A DNA stretch of 64,000 nt from assembly GCF_000499845.2 (NCBI RefSeq), contig NC_023753.2, forward strand, positions 20,615,153 to 20,679,152, written 5' to 3'. The notes below the pieces were generated by a model, which searched no databases, was not told where the DNA came from, and saw only the letters and a program-made list of their open reading frames with translations. The number at the start of each line of letters is the position of its first letter. Position 1 is the stretch's first letter. The translations under genes were made by a program, and so were the position numbers. Shown here piece after piece: positions 48,503-60,514 of the stretch. Source of the DNA: Phaseolus vulgaris (lineage: Eukaryota > Streptophyta > Magnoliopsida > Fabales > Fabaceae).

Positions 48503-50456
48503 TGATAAGTGCCAATGTGTAGTTTTTATGATTGAGAAAATTGAACACTTTGGAACTTAATTGTTGCTTAATGGAAGAAAATTACCCTAATCTGAGAATT
48601 ATTGAATCCGATTATATATTTTGAACTATGAAACAAATGAAGAAATTTAATCTCAATTTTTGTGTAAATTCCAGATGAATATGAAGCATTGAAAGAAAGA
48701 AAGAAAAAAATTAATTGGATCATAAGAAGATTTAGCTCAAGCTAGAAGATTTAGCTAAAGCCAGAAGATTTAGCTCAAGCTAAAAATGTCCAGAGTTGAT
48801 TAAAGGCGCAGTACTGATCTATCCTAGGCTAGAATTGCTAGCTCAAGCTAAAAGTGCACTAAAAGATCTAGCTTAAGCTAAATTGGCTAGCTTGAGTTAA
48901 AGTTCATTATATGAATTTTGAAACACAACTCAAAAGGAGGCGGTGGAAAATGATTCGATTTTTATAGAGAGAGATTAGTGAGAGAAGAAGAAGATATGAT
49001 GGCAAATTTCATGAAGGTCTTCTTGAATCATGTAAGATATGGTGCGGAAGCTATGTATGAGTGTGTGCAAGATCCTCCTTAGAGTGATGTTGATCTTGAA
49101 GGTGCATGATAGGTATGATTATAGGGAGGTTCGGCCAGCCCAAGGAGATGTGAAGGAAATGAAGTTTAGAGCCTAAAATTCTAGGAGAAGCAAAGCTTGG
49201 CACAAAATGGCAGCATAACTTTACTCACAATAAACTTGAAAATACAAGGTGTAGGCTCCTCCTTTTATAGGCTAAGGAGGACCATAATGCAACCCTAATG
49301 CTAGCCAAATGAAATGTAAATGTGAAGCACATGGGTGCACATGGCACATGGGTGCACATGGCACATGGGTGCACAAATGAGCACATGGGGAGGGGTGTGT
49401 CTAGTTTTTATGCTCACCCCTCCATGGGCTTTCTAGACCGACCTTGGTAAATTTAGAGGTTTTATTAGAAACTCTAAGTTTACCTAGGTTGGTGTTTTAG
49501 GTGCCAAAATTAATTCTAAGAAAATTACAAATAAAGTTCCTATGCTAATTTTGACAAGAAATTAAAGTCTACTCTACACTAGAGTTTATGGCATTTGAAC
49601 ATGTAAAAGAACGTCTTCTTGGATCCTCTTGGCCATAACTCTATGGTTGGCCCAAATCTACCCTTTGGTGGGCTTGCATGTGGGCTTGTGCTTGGGCCTC
49701 TTCCATCAAGATACCTCTATTCTAGGAGAAGAATTTGCCATAGAGTGAAGATTGGAAGAGCTGTCATGAGTGGCTAAGTGCTTTCTAACTTGGGATTGAA
49801 TGTAATCTACTCTGTTCAAATGTATTCTTGGTGATATATATATATATATAATGTTTTCTTTTCTACTTGTTCTTGGTATTTTCGTTTCATGCTTATTGCT
49901 TGATTCTATCTGATCAATGAAGTCCTGCTTTTGATCCTTAAATTTAACTGGAAAGTACTTTTAAGGATTTGAAATAGACGAAAATACTTGATAACTTGTA
50001 ATGCTAGGAATAGATTTCAGGTTATTGATTGCATCAAAATTCTGTTCCTAAAGCTGGATGATTTGTTAAATATATGAGGAATCAGTGTTTGAGAAATTAT
50101 CTTATGAATTTCATCTGTGAGGAATCAAGGTGAGATCAAGAATAAGTAGTTTTGAGTATTATATATTGTATTGTTAAAAAATACAGATGATTGAGATAGA
50201 CACAATTCAATCCCAAGTATCTTTCTCTATATTTGATAAGTTAGTTTTGGTTTTTGTTGTATCAAACCCTAAATCTCTTAGTTACTTGTGAAATCTTTAA
50301 TTTGGTTATGAACATGTTCTTAAAATTATTTTCTATACTTAATGAGTTTTATAACAGAACATCTTAATTAGAAATTTTCCCTGTGGGTTCGACATTCATA
50401 CTTTAAAGAGTACTATATTACATTTGATTCGGTACACTTGCCGAGAAAAATCAACA
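48503..50456 (+). repeat. 5' LTR of the gag-protease element
   Basis: 1954 bp because of the 712-bp insertion at 48997-49708; without it, about 1237 bp, matching the 3' LTR (1233 bp). Differences from the 3' LTR are scattered single bases, so this copy is much younger than the TR-GAG element. At 48728-48900 it carries several TAGCTCAAGCTA-type palindromes. Confidence 0.93.
48997..49708 (+). mobile_element. solo LTR, family B, nested in the 5' LTR
   Basis: TGATGGCAAATTTCATGAAG ... GGCCTCTTCCATCA, 712 bp, flanked by a perfect 5-bp duplication AGATA (48992-48996 and 49709-49713). The 3' LTR of the host element lacks it. It contains a short tandem array of GCACATGGGTGCACATG units (about 49327-49375). 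The orientation given is arbitrary, because TG...CA ends do not fix it. Confidence 0.93.
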
Positions 50457-50482
50457 AGTTTTTGGCGTCGTTGCCAGGGAAC
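50457..50482 (+). other. primer binding region of the gag-protease element
   Basis: AGTTTTTGGCGTCGTTGCCA follows the 5' LTR end. The pattern TTGGCGCCGTTGCCGGGGA is the usual junction in Athila-type gypsy elements, here with two changes visible. Confidence 0.65.
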
Positions 50483-50605
50483 AATTTCTGTTAAGAATTT
50501 CTGAAGTATAACTTATTAAGTATTGTGAATAGTTTGTTTCCTTTGTGAATAGACAATTGTTTAGATATTATTCTTTTATCTTGTGCTAATCCTTGCTTGA
50601 GTTGT

Positions 50606-52255
50606 CATAGACACATGCTATTTAGAGGACAGGTTCCTGAAGATCAATTGGAATTTGATCCAAAAATTGAGAAGACAGCTAAAAAAAATCAGAGCAAGAA
50701 GAGAGAAGAAAAGAAGAAGCAAGGACAAACAAAAGGAGAATCGTCCAACACTCTCAACTCACACAATCAAAAAGAGTTACAAATGGATGAAAATAGGCAA
50801 AATCCACCTAGAAGGACATTGGGAGACTATGCTATGCAATAAGGACCGAGGCATTTCTCCAGCATAACCATACCTCCTACCACCAAATCATTAGAAATGA
50901 AGCCAACTTTTCTTAGCTTAATCAACACTCATCAATTCACTGGAATGGATCACGAAGACCCTTATACTCATCTATCCACATTCTATGAGTTGGTTGGGAC
51001 CATGGGCTTCGAGGAAAATGATATTGAATCTTTTTATTTGCGTCTATTTCCTTTTTCACTTGCAGGAAAAGCAAAAGAATGATTAAAGTCACATCCAATC
51101 CAGAGTCTAAGTAGCAGGAATGATGTAGAAGAGAAATTCCTAAATAGATTTTTCCCACTCTCTCGATATATCAAGGCCAAGTCTGATATCTCCACATTCA
51201 GACAAGGGCCAGATGAACCTTTTTGTGAAGCTTGGGAACATTTTAAAGTGATGTTAAGAAGATGTCCAAATCATGGCTTTGAGGATATTTCTCAGTTCAA
51301 CATATTCCACAATGGTTTGAGGCCTGATACTAAAATGATCTTGGATGCTTGAGCATGAGGTACAATGATGACTGTTGATGCAAATCAAGCTACAAGAATC
51401 ATTGATGCCTTAACCTCAACAGATTACCAAGTTCAACACGACATATATACACTGCAAAAGAAAGGGATGTTGGATCTTAGTACTTCAGATGCAATTTTAG
51501 CACAGAATAAAATTTTGACTCAGCAAATTGAGGCATTAACCAAACAAATGTCAAAACTGCCTCAACAATTAATGTAGTAAATTCTCCTTCAATTTAGAAT
51601 CAAGCTTTGAAGTGTGATTTTTGTGGGGGAGATCATCTTAATGGTCAATGCTCTTACCAAAATCCATCAGAGGAAGAAGTTCAGTATATGAATAATCAAG
51701 GAAGGCAATGTGGCTTTTCATCTAACTATCCAAATAACATGGCTCAAGGATGGAGGAATAATCCAAATCAAGGATTTGGGTGGAAGCAAGAGGCTGGATC
51801 ATCTAACAGACAAGCTCCTTATCAGTAGCAACCACATTATCCTTCCGTTCATGAGAGAACATCCAAATTGGATGATACTTTTGAGAAGTTCATGCAAGCC
51901 TCTCTATCCAATCAGAAAAATACTGAAGCATCAATAAGAAATTTAGAGACACAGGTGGGGCAATTGGCTAAATAGTTAGCTGATAATCAAGGAAGTCACT
52001 TTTCAGCGAATACACAAACGAATCCCAAGGAGCATTGCAAATCTATCACCACCAGAAGTGGGAAAGTTATAGGGAAAGGAATTGGAGATAATTTAGTTGT
52101 GGAGGAGGAGGTTTTAAGTGAGAAAGAGAATGAAAAAGAACAGATTAAGTGTGAGAGAGGAGAAAGAAGGAATAAGGAAGATATTGTAGATATTGGAGAG
52201 AAAAAAAAGAAAAAAAGAAAAAAGTTGAAAAATAAGAGAGGAGTGTTCCTATAAA
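50606..52255 (+). pseudogene. retrotransposon gag, with stops and a frameshift
   Basis: A Lys/Glu/Gln-rich N-terminus leads to RRTLGDYAMQ, then PTFLSLINTHQFTGMDHEDP and YTHLSTFYELVGTMGF, the Athila-type gag core; later come EEKFLNRFFPLSRYIKAKSD and RQGPDEPFCEAWEHFKVML. A zinc knuckle CDFCGGDHLNGQC is at about 51610-51648. In-frame stops occur at about 50840 (TAA), 51080 (TGA), 51350-51356 (two TGA), 51826 (TAG) and 51973 (TAG), and the frame changes between 51578 and 51606. Most are one transition away from Gln or Trp codons. Confidence 0.88.
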
Positions 52256-52316
52256 AGATGTACCTTATCCACATGCTCTTACAAAGAAATGCAAGGAAAA
52301 ACAATTTGCAAGATTT

Positions 52317-52976
52317 ATGGATATTTTCAAAAGATTGCAAATTAACATTCCGTTTACTGAAGCTTTAGAGCATATGCCTACATATGCTAAATTCATGAAG
52401 GAATTATTGACAAAGAAAAGAAAGTTCAATGAACAAGAAATAGTTGAATTGGAAGCTGGATGCAATGCTATAATTCAAAAAATCATTACCACAGAAATCC
52501 AGAGATTTGGGAGTTTCACTTTGCTAGTTACCATAGGAAATCTCACTGTTGGAAAGGCATTATTGGATCTTGGAGCTAGTATTAATTTGATGTCTTTATC
52601 AATGTTGAAGAAAATTGTAGATGTAGAAGTGAGACCAACAAGAATGACTTTGCAGTTGGCGGATAGATCAATCAAATATCCACATGGAATAGTTGAAGAT
52701 TTGTTGGTAAAGGTGGATAAATTTCTCTTCCCAGTAGATTTTGTTGTTATGGATATTGAAGAAGATGTTGAAGTACCTTTGATATTGGGAAGACCATTTA
52801 TGAAAACTACCAAAGTTATAATTAATGTAGACAAAGGAAGATTGAAAGTTTGTGTTCAAGATGAAGAAGTAAGCTTTAATGTTTTTGAAGCAATGAAATA
52901 TTCAAGTGATCAGAAAGAGTGTTTCAGAATGGATGTGATTGCTGCTGAACCTTTAATGACGTTAATCAGGCGTTAA
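52317..52976 (+). pseudogene. retroelement aspartic protease region
   Basis: A clean 219-residue frame shows IPFTEALEHMPTYAKFMKEL, then the active-site block KALLDLGASINLMSLSMLKK (Asp-Leu-Gly-Ala-Ser) and VPLILGRPFMKTTKVIINVD, the conserved ILGRPF of retropepsins. It lies in another frame from gag, a break near 52255. After its stop comes TGACGTTAAACGAGCGCTTG and CTAGGAGACAACCCA, a sequence I have seen after gag-pro in related non-autonomous legume elements. Confidence 0.88.
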
Positions 52977-53261
52977 GCTATATGACGTTAAACGAGCGCT
53001 TGCTAGGAGACAACCCAGTGTTTTGTTTTGAAGTGTGTCTTTAATTTTTGTTTTGATTTAGTAGTAATGGAGGTTTTTTTTTTTAAGTGTTTTTTTTTTT
53101 GTTTTAATATTTGATGTCTTTAAAACCAGTTTGATATGTGAAATGGTCATGTAGGTTTGAAATGTTAGGTGAAATGAATGGATGGAAGAAAGCTTTAAAA
53201 AGTTTGAAACTTTTGGCAAAGACAAAATGAAAATTTTCAAGAAAATTTCATTGCAGGGTAA

Positions 53262-53625
53262 TTTTAGCTTAAGCTAGAACTTTTAGCCTAAGCTAGATAT
53301 GTAGAAAAAGAAAGAAATTTTGTTCTGTAACTTTAGCTTGAGCTAAATTGAACTAGCCTGAGCTAAACAACTCTGTTGCTCTCTGCCAAATTCTAGCCTG
53401 AGCTAAAATGAGCTAGCCTGAGCTAAAAAACTCTGTTGCTCTCAGCCAAAATTTAGCTTGAGCTAAAAAGGCCTTACTTGAGCTAAACAAATTTGTTGCT
53501 CTCGGCCAAGTTTTAGCCTGAGCTAAACTGATCTAGTTTGAGCTAAACAGTTGCTCTCGGCCAAAATTTGTTGCTCTATGCCAAACTTTAGCCTGAGCTA
53601 AAAAGATCTAGCCTAAGCTAGTGAG
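53262..53625. repeat. array of TAGCYTRAGCTA palindromes
   Basis: About 12 copies of TAGC(C/T)TGAGCTA or TAGC(C/T)TAAGCTA occur, often in pairs, separated by CTCTGTTGCTCTCGGCCAAA-type spacers, giving a higher-order unit of about 60 bp. The same short palindrome is present several times in both LTRs of this element. Confidence 0.9.
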
Positions 53626-55382
53626 ATTTTTCTAAAAAAAATAAAAAAATTCCAGCATTTTAAAATCACATTTGAAAACCCTGCACCCTAACTCATTTTC
53701 AATCAAGCGTTCCCAGTTTTAAAAATTCCATCCCAAAGCTTTCATACTCATTCAAACATTTCATCTACATTTCCATTATCAAGGTAAATGCTTTATGTAT
53801 AAATTTATCATCTCCATAGCCATCATTGTTGCCATTTCCATTCAAGCATGTTGCCTTCTCCATTCATTTTAAGATTTGATTGCTAAAGTACTATAAACTC
53901 AAAGATTCAAACCAAGTTCAAAATGATGATGTTGGCACAGAGCGGAACAAAGTCATAAGAGGAGATTGATACTTCTCATGCACAATGAACAGAAAACTGG
54001 TTTTATCTTTTTGTTTAACTTTAATTTCAGTATTAATTTAGTTTAAGTAGTTTAGTTTAGTAAGTTGACTTTAGCAGTTTAGTTTAATATTTCTTACTTT
54101 AGCTTTTATTGATGGCAAACTTAAGTTAGTATAGTGGCTGATGTTTGCATATTTTGTGAAATCTTGTATATAGATAGATGATGGTATAATTTTTTGGAAA
54201 AAGAAATCAAACCATAGTTCTAAATTAGAACAACCAAATGGATTGATCAAGGACTTAATTTGAAAAATAATTTGTGGCTGAAACCATCACTCAAATTGAG
54301 AAAGGATAGTAATGTGTAAAAGTTGGAACAAGGTAAACGGTTGAAAGCAATGACTGAGAACAAATGAGGAATTAAAATTAGCCAACCAAGTGAGAGTGTG
54401 AAACCTTTAAACAGTTTGAGAGACTTTCACTAGTGAAGAGTTAATTGAGGTTGCCTAATTTTCTAGTCAATTGCATCACAAAACCAAACATGGAGATGAT
54501 TGAGGCATGTTTAATAGAGTTGGAGGTGAGAAAACTGAGATCCAAACAGCTAACCTTTGCAATATATGATGAAATGTGTAGAAAAATAACCCTTTTTGAG
54601 CTGAAATTTGTTTTATTGCACCCTAGCTTATGATATACATATATTGTCCTACCTTGTGGTATGCTAACAAAAGGAGAGCATAGGTACAATTCAAATTTCT
54701 ATAATTAAAAGAATTGGGTTTGGTGTGGCTGCTGGGATATTGAGAATGAAAAAAAAGGGGGATTACAAAATAATCCACATTCTCATTCTCTTTTCTAAAA
54801 AAAAAGAAGAAGAAAAAATAAAAGAAAAGGGGATTACAAGAATAAAAAGGGAAGTAATGTGGATGAATCTTGTGGAAGGGATAATGAATAACACAATTAG
54901 AAATTGAATTGCAAATATGCTAATCTTTTGTTAAGTGTGCATTTTTTATCCTGGAAAAACCAAATTTTCTTTGTAACCCAACCTCATTACAACCTGAAAA
55001 AGACCTCAAGATCTATGTTTGTGAAATCGTTTGTAATCAACTGGAAATGAAGGGCAACCTTAAATTAGCTTGGAAATTAGTGAAAAGAGAGGGAAAACAC
55101 TCACCAGTGAGGAATGAAGAGAGAAATTCCTTAGTTTGATTCTCAGTGAAGAGTAACAATTGTTTACCTTGGAAATTGAGTACATTCTTATCCTGTCTTG
55201 GTTTGAATTAATTGGAAACACCATAATTTTTTGTTTAATTATCTTGTGCTCTTTTCATGAAGTTGTTCTGATATTGAACTATAGATTTGATTTCTAAGGA
55301 TTTTGGAGAAGAATGAACTCATATCTTTTGGGATTCAATTACTTTGCTTGAGGACACGCAAGATTCTAGGTTAGGGGGAAAT
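53626..55382. other. non-coding 3' internal region of the gag-protease element
   Basis: Short frames only (for example 54445-54633), none with retroelement domains. It ends in the polypurine tract at about 55368-55382. Replaces the pol region of autonomous relatives. Confidence 0.6.
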
Positions 55383-56615
55383 TGATAAGTGTCAATGTGT
55401 AGTTTTTATGATTGAGAAAATTGAACACTTTGGAACTTAATTGTTGCTTAATGTAAGAAAATTACCCTAATCTGAGAATTATTGAATCCGATTATATATT
55501 TTGAACCAAGAAACAAATGAAGAAATTTAATCTCAATTTTTGTGTAAATTGCAAATGAATATGAAGCATTGCAAGAAAGAAAGCAAAAACTTAATTGGAT
55601 CACAAGAAGATTTAGCTCAAGCTAGAAAATTGAGCTAAAGCCAAAAGATTTTGCTCAAGCTAGAGGATTTAGCTCAAGCTAAAACTGTCCAAAGTTGATT
55701 AAAGGTGCAGTACTGATCTAGCCCAACCTAGAATTGCTAGCTCAAGCAAAAAATGGACTAAAAGATCTAGCTTAAGCTAAATTGGCTAGCTTGAGCTAAA
55801 GTTCATTATATAAATTTTGAAACACAACTCAAAAGGAGGCGGTGGAGAAAGATTGGATTTTTATAGAGAGAGATTAGTGAGAGAAGAAGAAGAGACCTCT
55901 ATTCTAGGAGAAGAAGAGAATTTGCCCAGATCAGCTCTTCTTATGCAGTCCAGATCAAGAGTGAAGATTGGAGGAGTTGTCATGAGTGGCTAAGTGCTTT
56001 CTAACTTGGGATTGAATGTAATCTACTATGTTCAAATGTATTGCTTGATTCTATCTGATCAATGAGTCCTGATTTTGATCCTTAAATTTAACTGGAAAGT
56101 ACTTTTAAGGATTTGAAATAGACGAAAATACTTGATAACTAGTAATGCTAGGAATAGATTTCAGGTTATTGATTGCATCAAAATTATGTTCCTAAAGCTG
56201 GATGATTTGTTAAATATCTGAGGAATCAGTGCTTGAGAAATTATCTTATGAATTCATCTATGAGGAATCAAGGTGAATGACTTTAAATTAAGCATAAAGA
56301 ATAAGTAGTTTTGAGTATTATATATTGTATTATTAAAAAATACAGATGATTGAGATAGACACAATTCAATCCCAAGTATCTTTCTCTATATTTGATAAGT
56401 TAGTTTTGGTTTTGGTTGTATCAAACCCTAAATTTCTTAGTTACTTGTGAAATCTTTAATTTGGTTATGAACATGTTCTCAAAATTATTTTCTATACTTA
56501 ACGAGTTTTATAACAGAACATTTTAATTAGAATTGTTCCGTGTGGGTTCGACATTCGTACTTTAAAGAGTATTATATTACAGTTGATTCGGTACAATTGC
56601 CGAGAAAAATCAACA
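55383..56615 (+). repeat. 3' LTR of the gag-protease element
   Basis: TGATAAGTGTCAATG ... AAAAATCAACA, 1233 bp, matching the 5' LTR except for the nested insertion, short indels (near 55890-55960) and scattered substitutions. Confidence 0.94.
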
Positions 56616-56620
56616 TCAAA

Positions 56621-58296
56621 CAATCTTATTACTCATACCTCATAAGATCTCGTCAGATAGTCTCAAAAGGCATAACAGGCTTAGATGAAATCAAAGTAGT
56701 GAATGCTTAATGCTTCATAATCTCATCAGACAGTCACTAAAGCATGTTCAAGATAGACGATGATTTCGTCTTCTACTCACCAAACAGTCTGCTATATCAG
56801 GGAATGTCTGTATTTAAATATTACATTCTTGAAATGTTTTATGACACTCCTCATATATATTTTTTAATCTTATATGACATTATTAAATCATATAAAACAA
56901 TTTTTTTTCAAATAAGATAAATGATTAAATGATTTTGGAAAGTTTTCATATTTGAGAATGTAACATAGTGCATACGGAATAACTCAAATATTATATGCTT
57001 CAGTGATTTGTGAATGAAAACACTTTCCATATCGATTATAAATAATTTCAAATACAATTGTGTATTTACGATTAAATTTAAAGTTATATTGGAAAGTTTT
57101 CAAATGAACAATTCTTTAACTAGAAAGTTTTTGAAAAAGAGAGCACCTACATTTTTCTTATTAAAGATTTTTTTCAAAATATATTTTGTGGAAAAATATC
57201 CTAATTAAAATGTGGTTATATTTCAACATTCAAATTTTATATTAACTTCGAAATAATTTGAAAATACATTTACAATAAAATAACTAAGAATAAAAGGTCT
57301 CGATTCAAAGATATTATAGGATATTATTTCAGTGATACCCATGATTTATTATGTTGATTATAATGTTCACTAATATTGATATTATTCCCAGAAATTATCA
57401 AAGGATCATAAAGACGCATATGAAGCTGATAGCCAAAGTTTTTATATCAAACACCTAACGAGAAATTGATGAACAAAAAGCTACAATGTCTATATATGAG
57501 GAATATAAAGAAATAATTTGAAATATCTCACACGTCAAAGGCGTGCAAAGATAAAATAGAGCAAAAGTTTCTATATTGAGTGTCTAACGACTATATTGAA
57601 GAATGAAGAACTCAAAGTTAAAACGATCATATTCTAAACACTATATAAAAACCTTGAAGATGAAGAGAATAATCGACAAATGTACATAAATTGAAAAGAA
57701 AAACGTCAATTGTGAAGTGATATTCAGTTGTGTGATCATAATAGTGTTATATATTTACATCTGCTAGCGAGATTGGATTATGTGCTTAACCTCTGTAAAT
57801 TATTCACACTATGAAGTATACCCTTATAGCTTTTATTGTTCTTTCAGTAGAGAGGTTTCTTATATTGTTAAGAGGTATTGATCATAGTGGGAGATTAGGA
57901 CTAATCGTCTGGAAAGGTAGAAAATACTTGGTGTACCTAAATAGGTAGATAATACTTGGTGTACCTAAATAGGTAGATAATACTTGGTGACCTGAAGAGG
58001 TGTAAGAATACTTGTGTACTTGGAAATGTGGAGAACAATTAGTGAAAGGATTTTCAGAAGATTGCTTGAGGGGACTGAATGTGGCCCTTGTTGGTGGGTG
58101 AACTAGTGTAAATCTATGTTCATTTCTCTTTACTCTTATTTAAATGCTGTTTTAATTGTTGATACTCCACGAATTGAGTTTGGACTCTATTTAATCCCCC
58201 TTTCTTGAGCCAATTGAACATTCACCCAAGACATTCATAGACTATCAACACCCTATGTCTTTCCAGTCCCCATTGCAGGGGGTTCTGTCAACATAC
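56621..58296. other. unassigned repeat-like sequence within the MULE
   Basis: Non-coding. The last 250 bp has features of a copia LTR R/U5 region: GGTGAACTAGTGTAAATC at about 58098, and TTTAATCCCCCTTTCTTGAG at about 58189. A tandem repeat lies at 57918-58010. It may be the second half of an LTR whose first half is 48161-48502, but no matching target duplication was found. Confidence 0.35.
57918..58010. repeat. tandem repeat of about 31 bp
   Basis: Three units of GGTAGATAATACTTGGTGTA plus CCTAAATA, the last diverged. Confidence 0.85.
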
Positions 58297-59777
58297 TGTT
58301 GAAGATAGATGAAGATTTTTCACAACATGTCAAAGAGTGTGTTTGCTTTAGAAAATCGCTTTGAAGCTTGTGGTTATGTTATTCATGGTCTATGTTAGGT
58401 TAGAGGTTGTTTAAATCTTCCTTTTACATTGTGATCTATCTCTTATTTCATAATCAAGACGATGAGTCCAAGCACAAGGATTGTTTACAAAGTTTTATCA
58501 AAAGCTGTTTTATTTTTTTCAAAACTAGTTTACTACAAAAAAAATAAATCTGTTGTTTTATAAAACAATAGATTCTTTTTGTATTGGTGCAAATATGATA
58601 AACCTTTTTCAAAATTATGTTTTGGGACCAAAATCAGTTGAGCTCTTTGTTATCGTTATAAACTGATCTGAAAGTGTTTATGTAACCACCAACTATATTT
58701 AAAAAAAATGTTTATTTAGACTTCAATATGTTATTTTTATAACAACTTTTAACTATTTTTTGAAAAACCTTTTTAATCTGAAAGCTATAAAAGGAGAAGT
58801 CTATTTCATTTCATAAGGGACTTAGAAATCACATTTTCAAACACAGTTTAAAGTGCTTTCAGTGAAAGTTTGGAATTTTTTTTGTTTTTTGAAACTTTTC
58901 TCAAAAACCTCAAGTGTACTTGTGCTAGCAACTCTTGGTTTGAGATTCCAGGTTCTGTCACAGTGGTGCTGCAGAAAGTCAGTTTTGTTTTGGTTTCTTA
59001 CATCTGCAAATCAGGTGTTTTCATTCCTATAACTTTATTTTGTAAGGGTGTTTGTAATTGCACTTCTTGATAGGGTTTCTAGGAGTGTGGGTGCTACTAG
59101 AATAGTATTTTTTCAGCATTGTGTTCTTTGTTCTTGGAGGGTTCAAGAACCAAGAATGTTGTGTAAAAAATTGATTTGTTTTAGTGGAATTCACCTTGGG
59201 GTAAGGTGAAATTGGATGTAGCTCTTGTTGAGTGGACCAGTAAAAAAAATGTGTGTGCTTCTCTCTCTTTAATCTCTGCAAGCAATTCTGGAAAATCTGA
59301 TATATTGCAATAAAATAAATCTGTTGAATTAAAATTGAATCTATTGTTTTTGGGTTGACTCATACTTTGTTCTTCAAGATTCTGGAAGGATTCTTGTTTA
59401 CTTGTATATAACTGAATCTGCATGTATTGGCTAGATGAAACAAGTTATAAGGGCTTCTAAATAATTTTGTTCAGGATTCTTTTTCTTTCCAAAACTGGTT
59501 TCAAAATATTTGAAGTTGAATCTTGATTTAGAATCTTTCTCAACTAATCTTGTTGGTGCAGTTGATTAATCTGCTTGTTGTTTGATTAAATCCATTGATT
59601 CTAAAATCAATCTATTTAAGTTTCTAGAAGTGCCTGTGTAATAAAAAAAATTAAATCTCTTTTTCTTTGAATCAATCTGTTCTTTTTGTCAGGATTTCTG
59701 AAAAACAGTATTCTTTGCGAAAATTTTATAAGCTCAGTTCACCCCCCTCTTGAACTTAGACACTAATAAACCCAACA
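58297..59777 (+). mobile_element. solo LTR, family C (copia-like), copy 1
   Basis: TGTTGAAGATAGATGAAG ... TTAGACACTAATAAACCCAACA, 1481 bp. Flanks are CATAC (58292-58296) and CATAT (59778-59782), a 5-bp duplication with one mismatch. The end CACCCCCCTCTTGAACTTAG and the GTTGAGTGGACCAG block at about 59228 are shared, in reverse orientation, with 60515-62342. The style recalls SIRE/Tork-type copia LTRs. Confidence 0.85.
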
Positions 59778-59782
59778 CATAT

Positions 59783-60057
59783 AACATCTTTCCAAGTCAT
59801 TTACATGCTATTTTCGATCAACCAAATATGTTCAAAACTTCCACATTCACCCCTCCATTTTCCATTTTTCCTCATCCATGCATTATTATCGTCTGATAAT
59901 GCTCTCACAAGGCCAGAATGGTCAAGGTCAAAATGATGATGACGACAACAAAGATACAATTCCATCACCTCCTCCCTCATCGACAATGCATAATGAGGAA
60001 AGAAGACTGAGAAAAGAAAGAAGAAGAACTTCTTGTGGGACTTCATCTCATAAATAA
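59783..60057 (+). pseudogene. PMD gene, probable 3' end
   Basis: A frame ending at 60057 reads QGQNGQGQNDDDDNKD, IPSPPPSSTMHNEERRLRKE and RRRTSCGTSSHK before TAA. The Asp-rich, Pro-rich, Arg-rich tail ending near CGT resembles the C-terminal tail of transposon-borne PMD proteins. It would continue the pseudogene at 47331-48160 beyond the inserted elements. The link is inferred from order and style. Confidence 0.42.
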
Positions 60058-60514
60058 ATCATTCTCCTCTTATAATAATATTGAAGTTCAACTTCCATTC
60101 CAATTTTAATTCATAACTTTCTCTTATTTTGCATCAAAATTATAAATTCCATATTTTTGTACCATTATACAAAATAAAGGAACCAAAACAAATTCAATTA
60201 ATTTCCATACATTTAATAATTTTCAATTTCTTAAAAATTAACTTCACCTAATATATTATTACTAAATCCATTTATTTTTCCCTCCCCTTATAATCATCAT
60301 TTTTTACAATCAATTTTTTACTCATTTTAAACACACATACAATAAAAAAAGTACATAAATACTATCCTTCATCTTTCTTTTAACACACACAATAATTCTA
60401 TTCAATTCAATTAACTGTTAATAATAAAATTCAATTCCATATTAATAAAAAATTATAGTTTTCTCATAAAAAATCAATTAACATATTAACAATTTTTTTT
60501 TATATGGACCAAAG
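60058..60514. other. AT-rich MULE interior
   Basis: No feature recognised between the PMD tail and the second copia-like solo LTR. Confidence 0.5.

Larger units (their letters stand above)
48503..56615 (+). mobile_element. LTR retrotransposon with gag and protease only (Athila-like, non-autonomous)
   Basis: Both LTRs are present (48503-50456 and 55383-56615), each TGATAAGTG...AATCAACA. A perfect 5-bp duplication TCAAA lies at 48498-48502 and 56616-56620. The primer-site region follows the 5' LTR, and a polypurine tract (AGGTTAGGGGGAAAT) precedes the 3' LTR. Inside are gag and an aspartic protease, then about 2.4 kb of non-coding sequence. RT, RNase H and integrase are absent, so it was mobilised by a partner element. 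The 5' LTR carries a later solo-LTR insertion. Confidence 0.94.
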
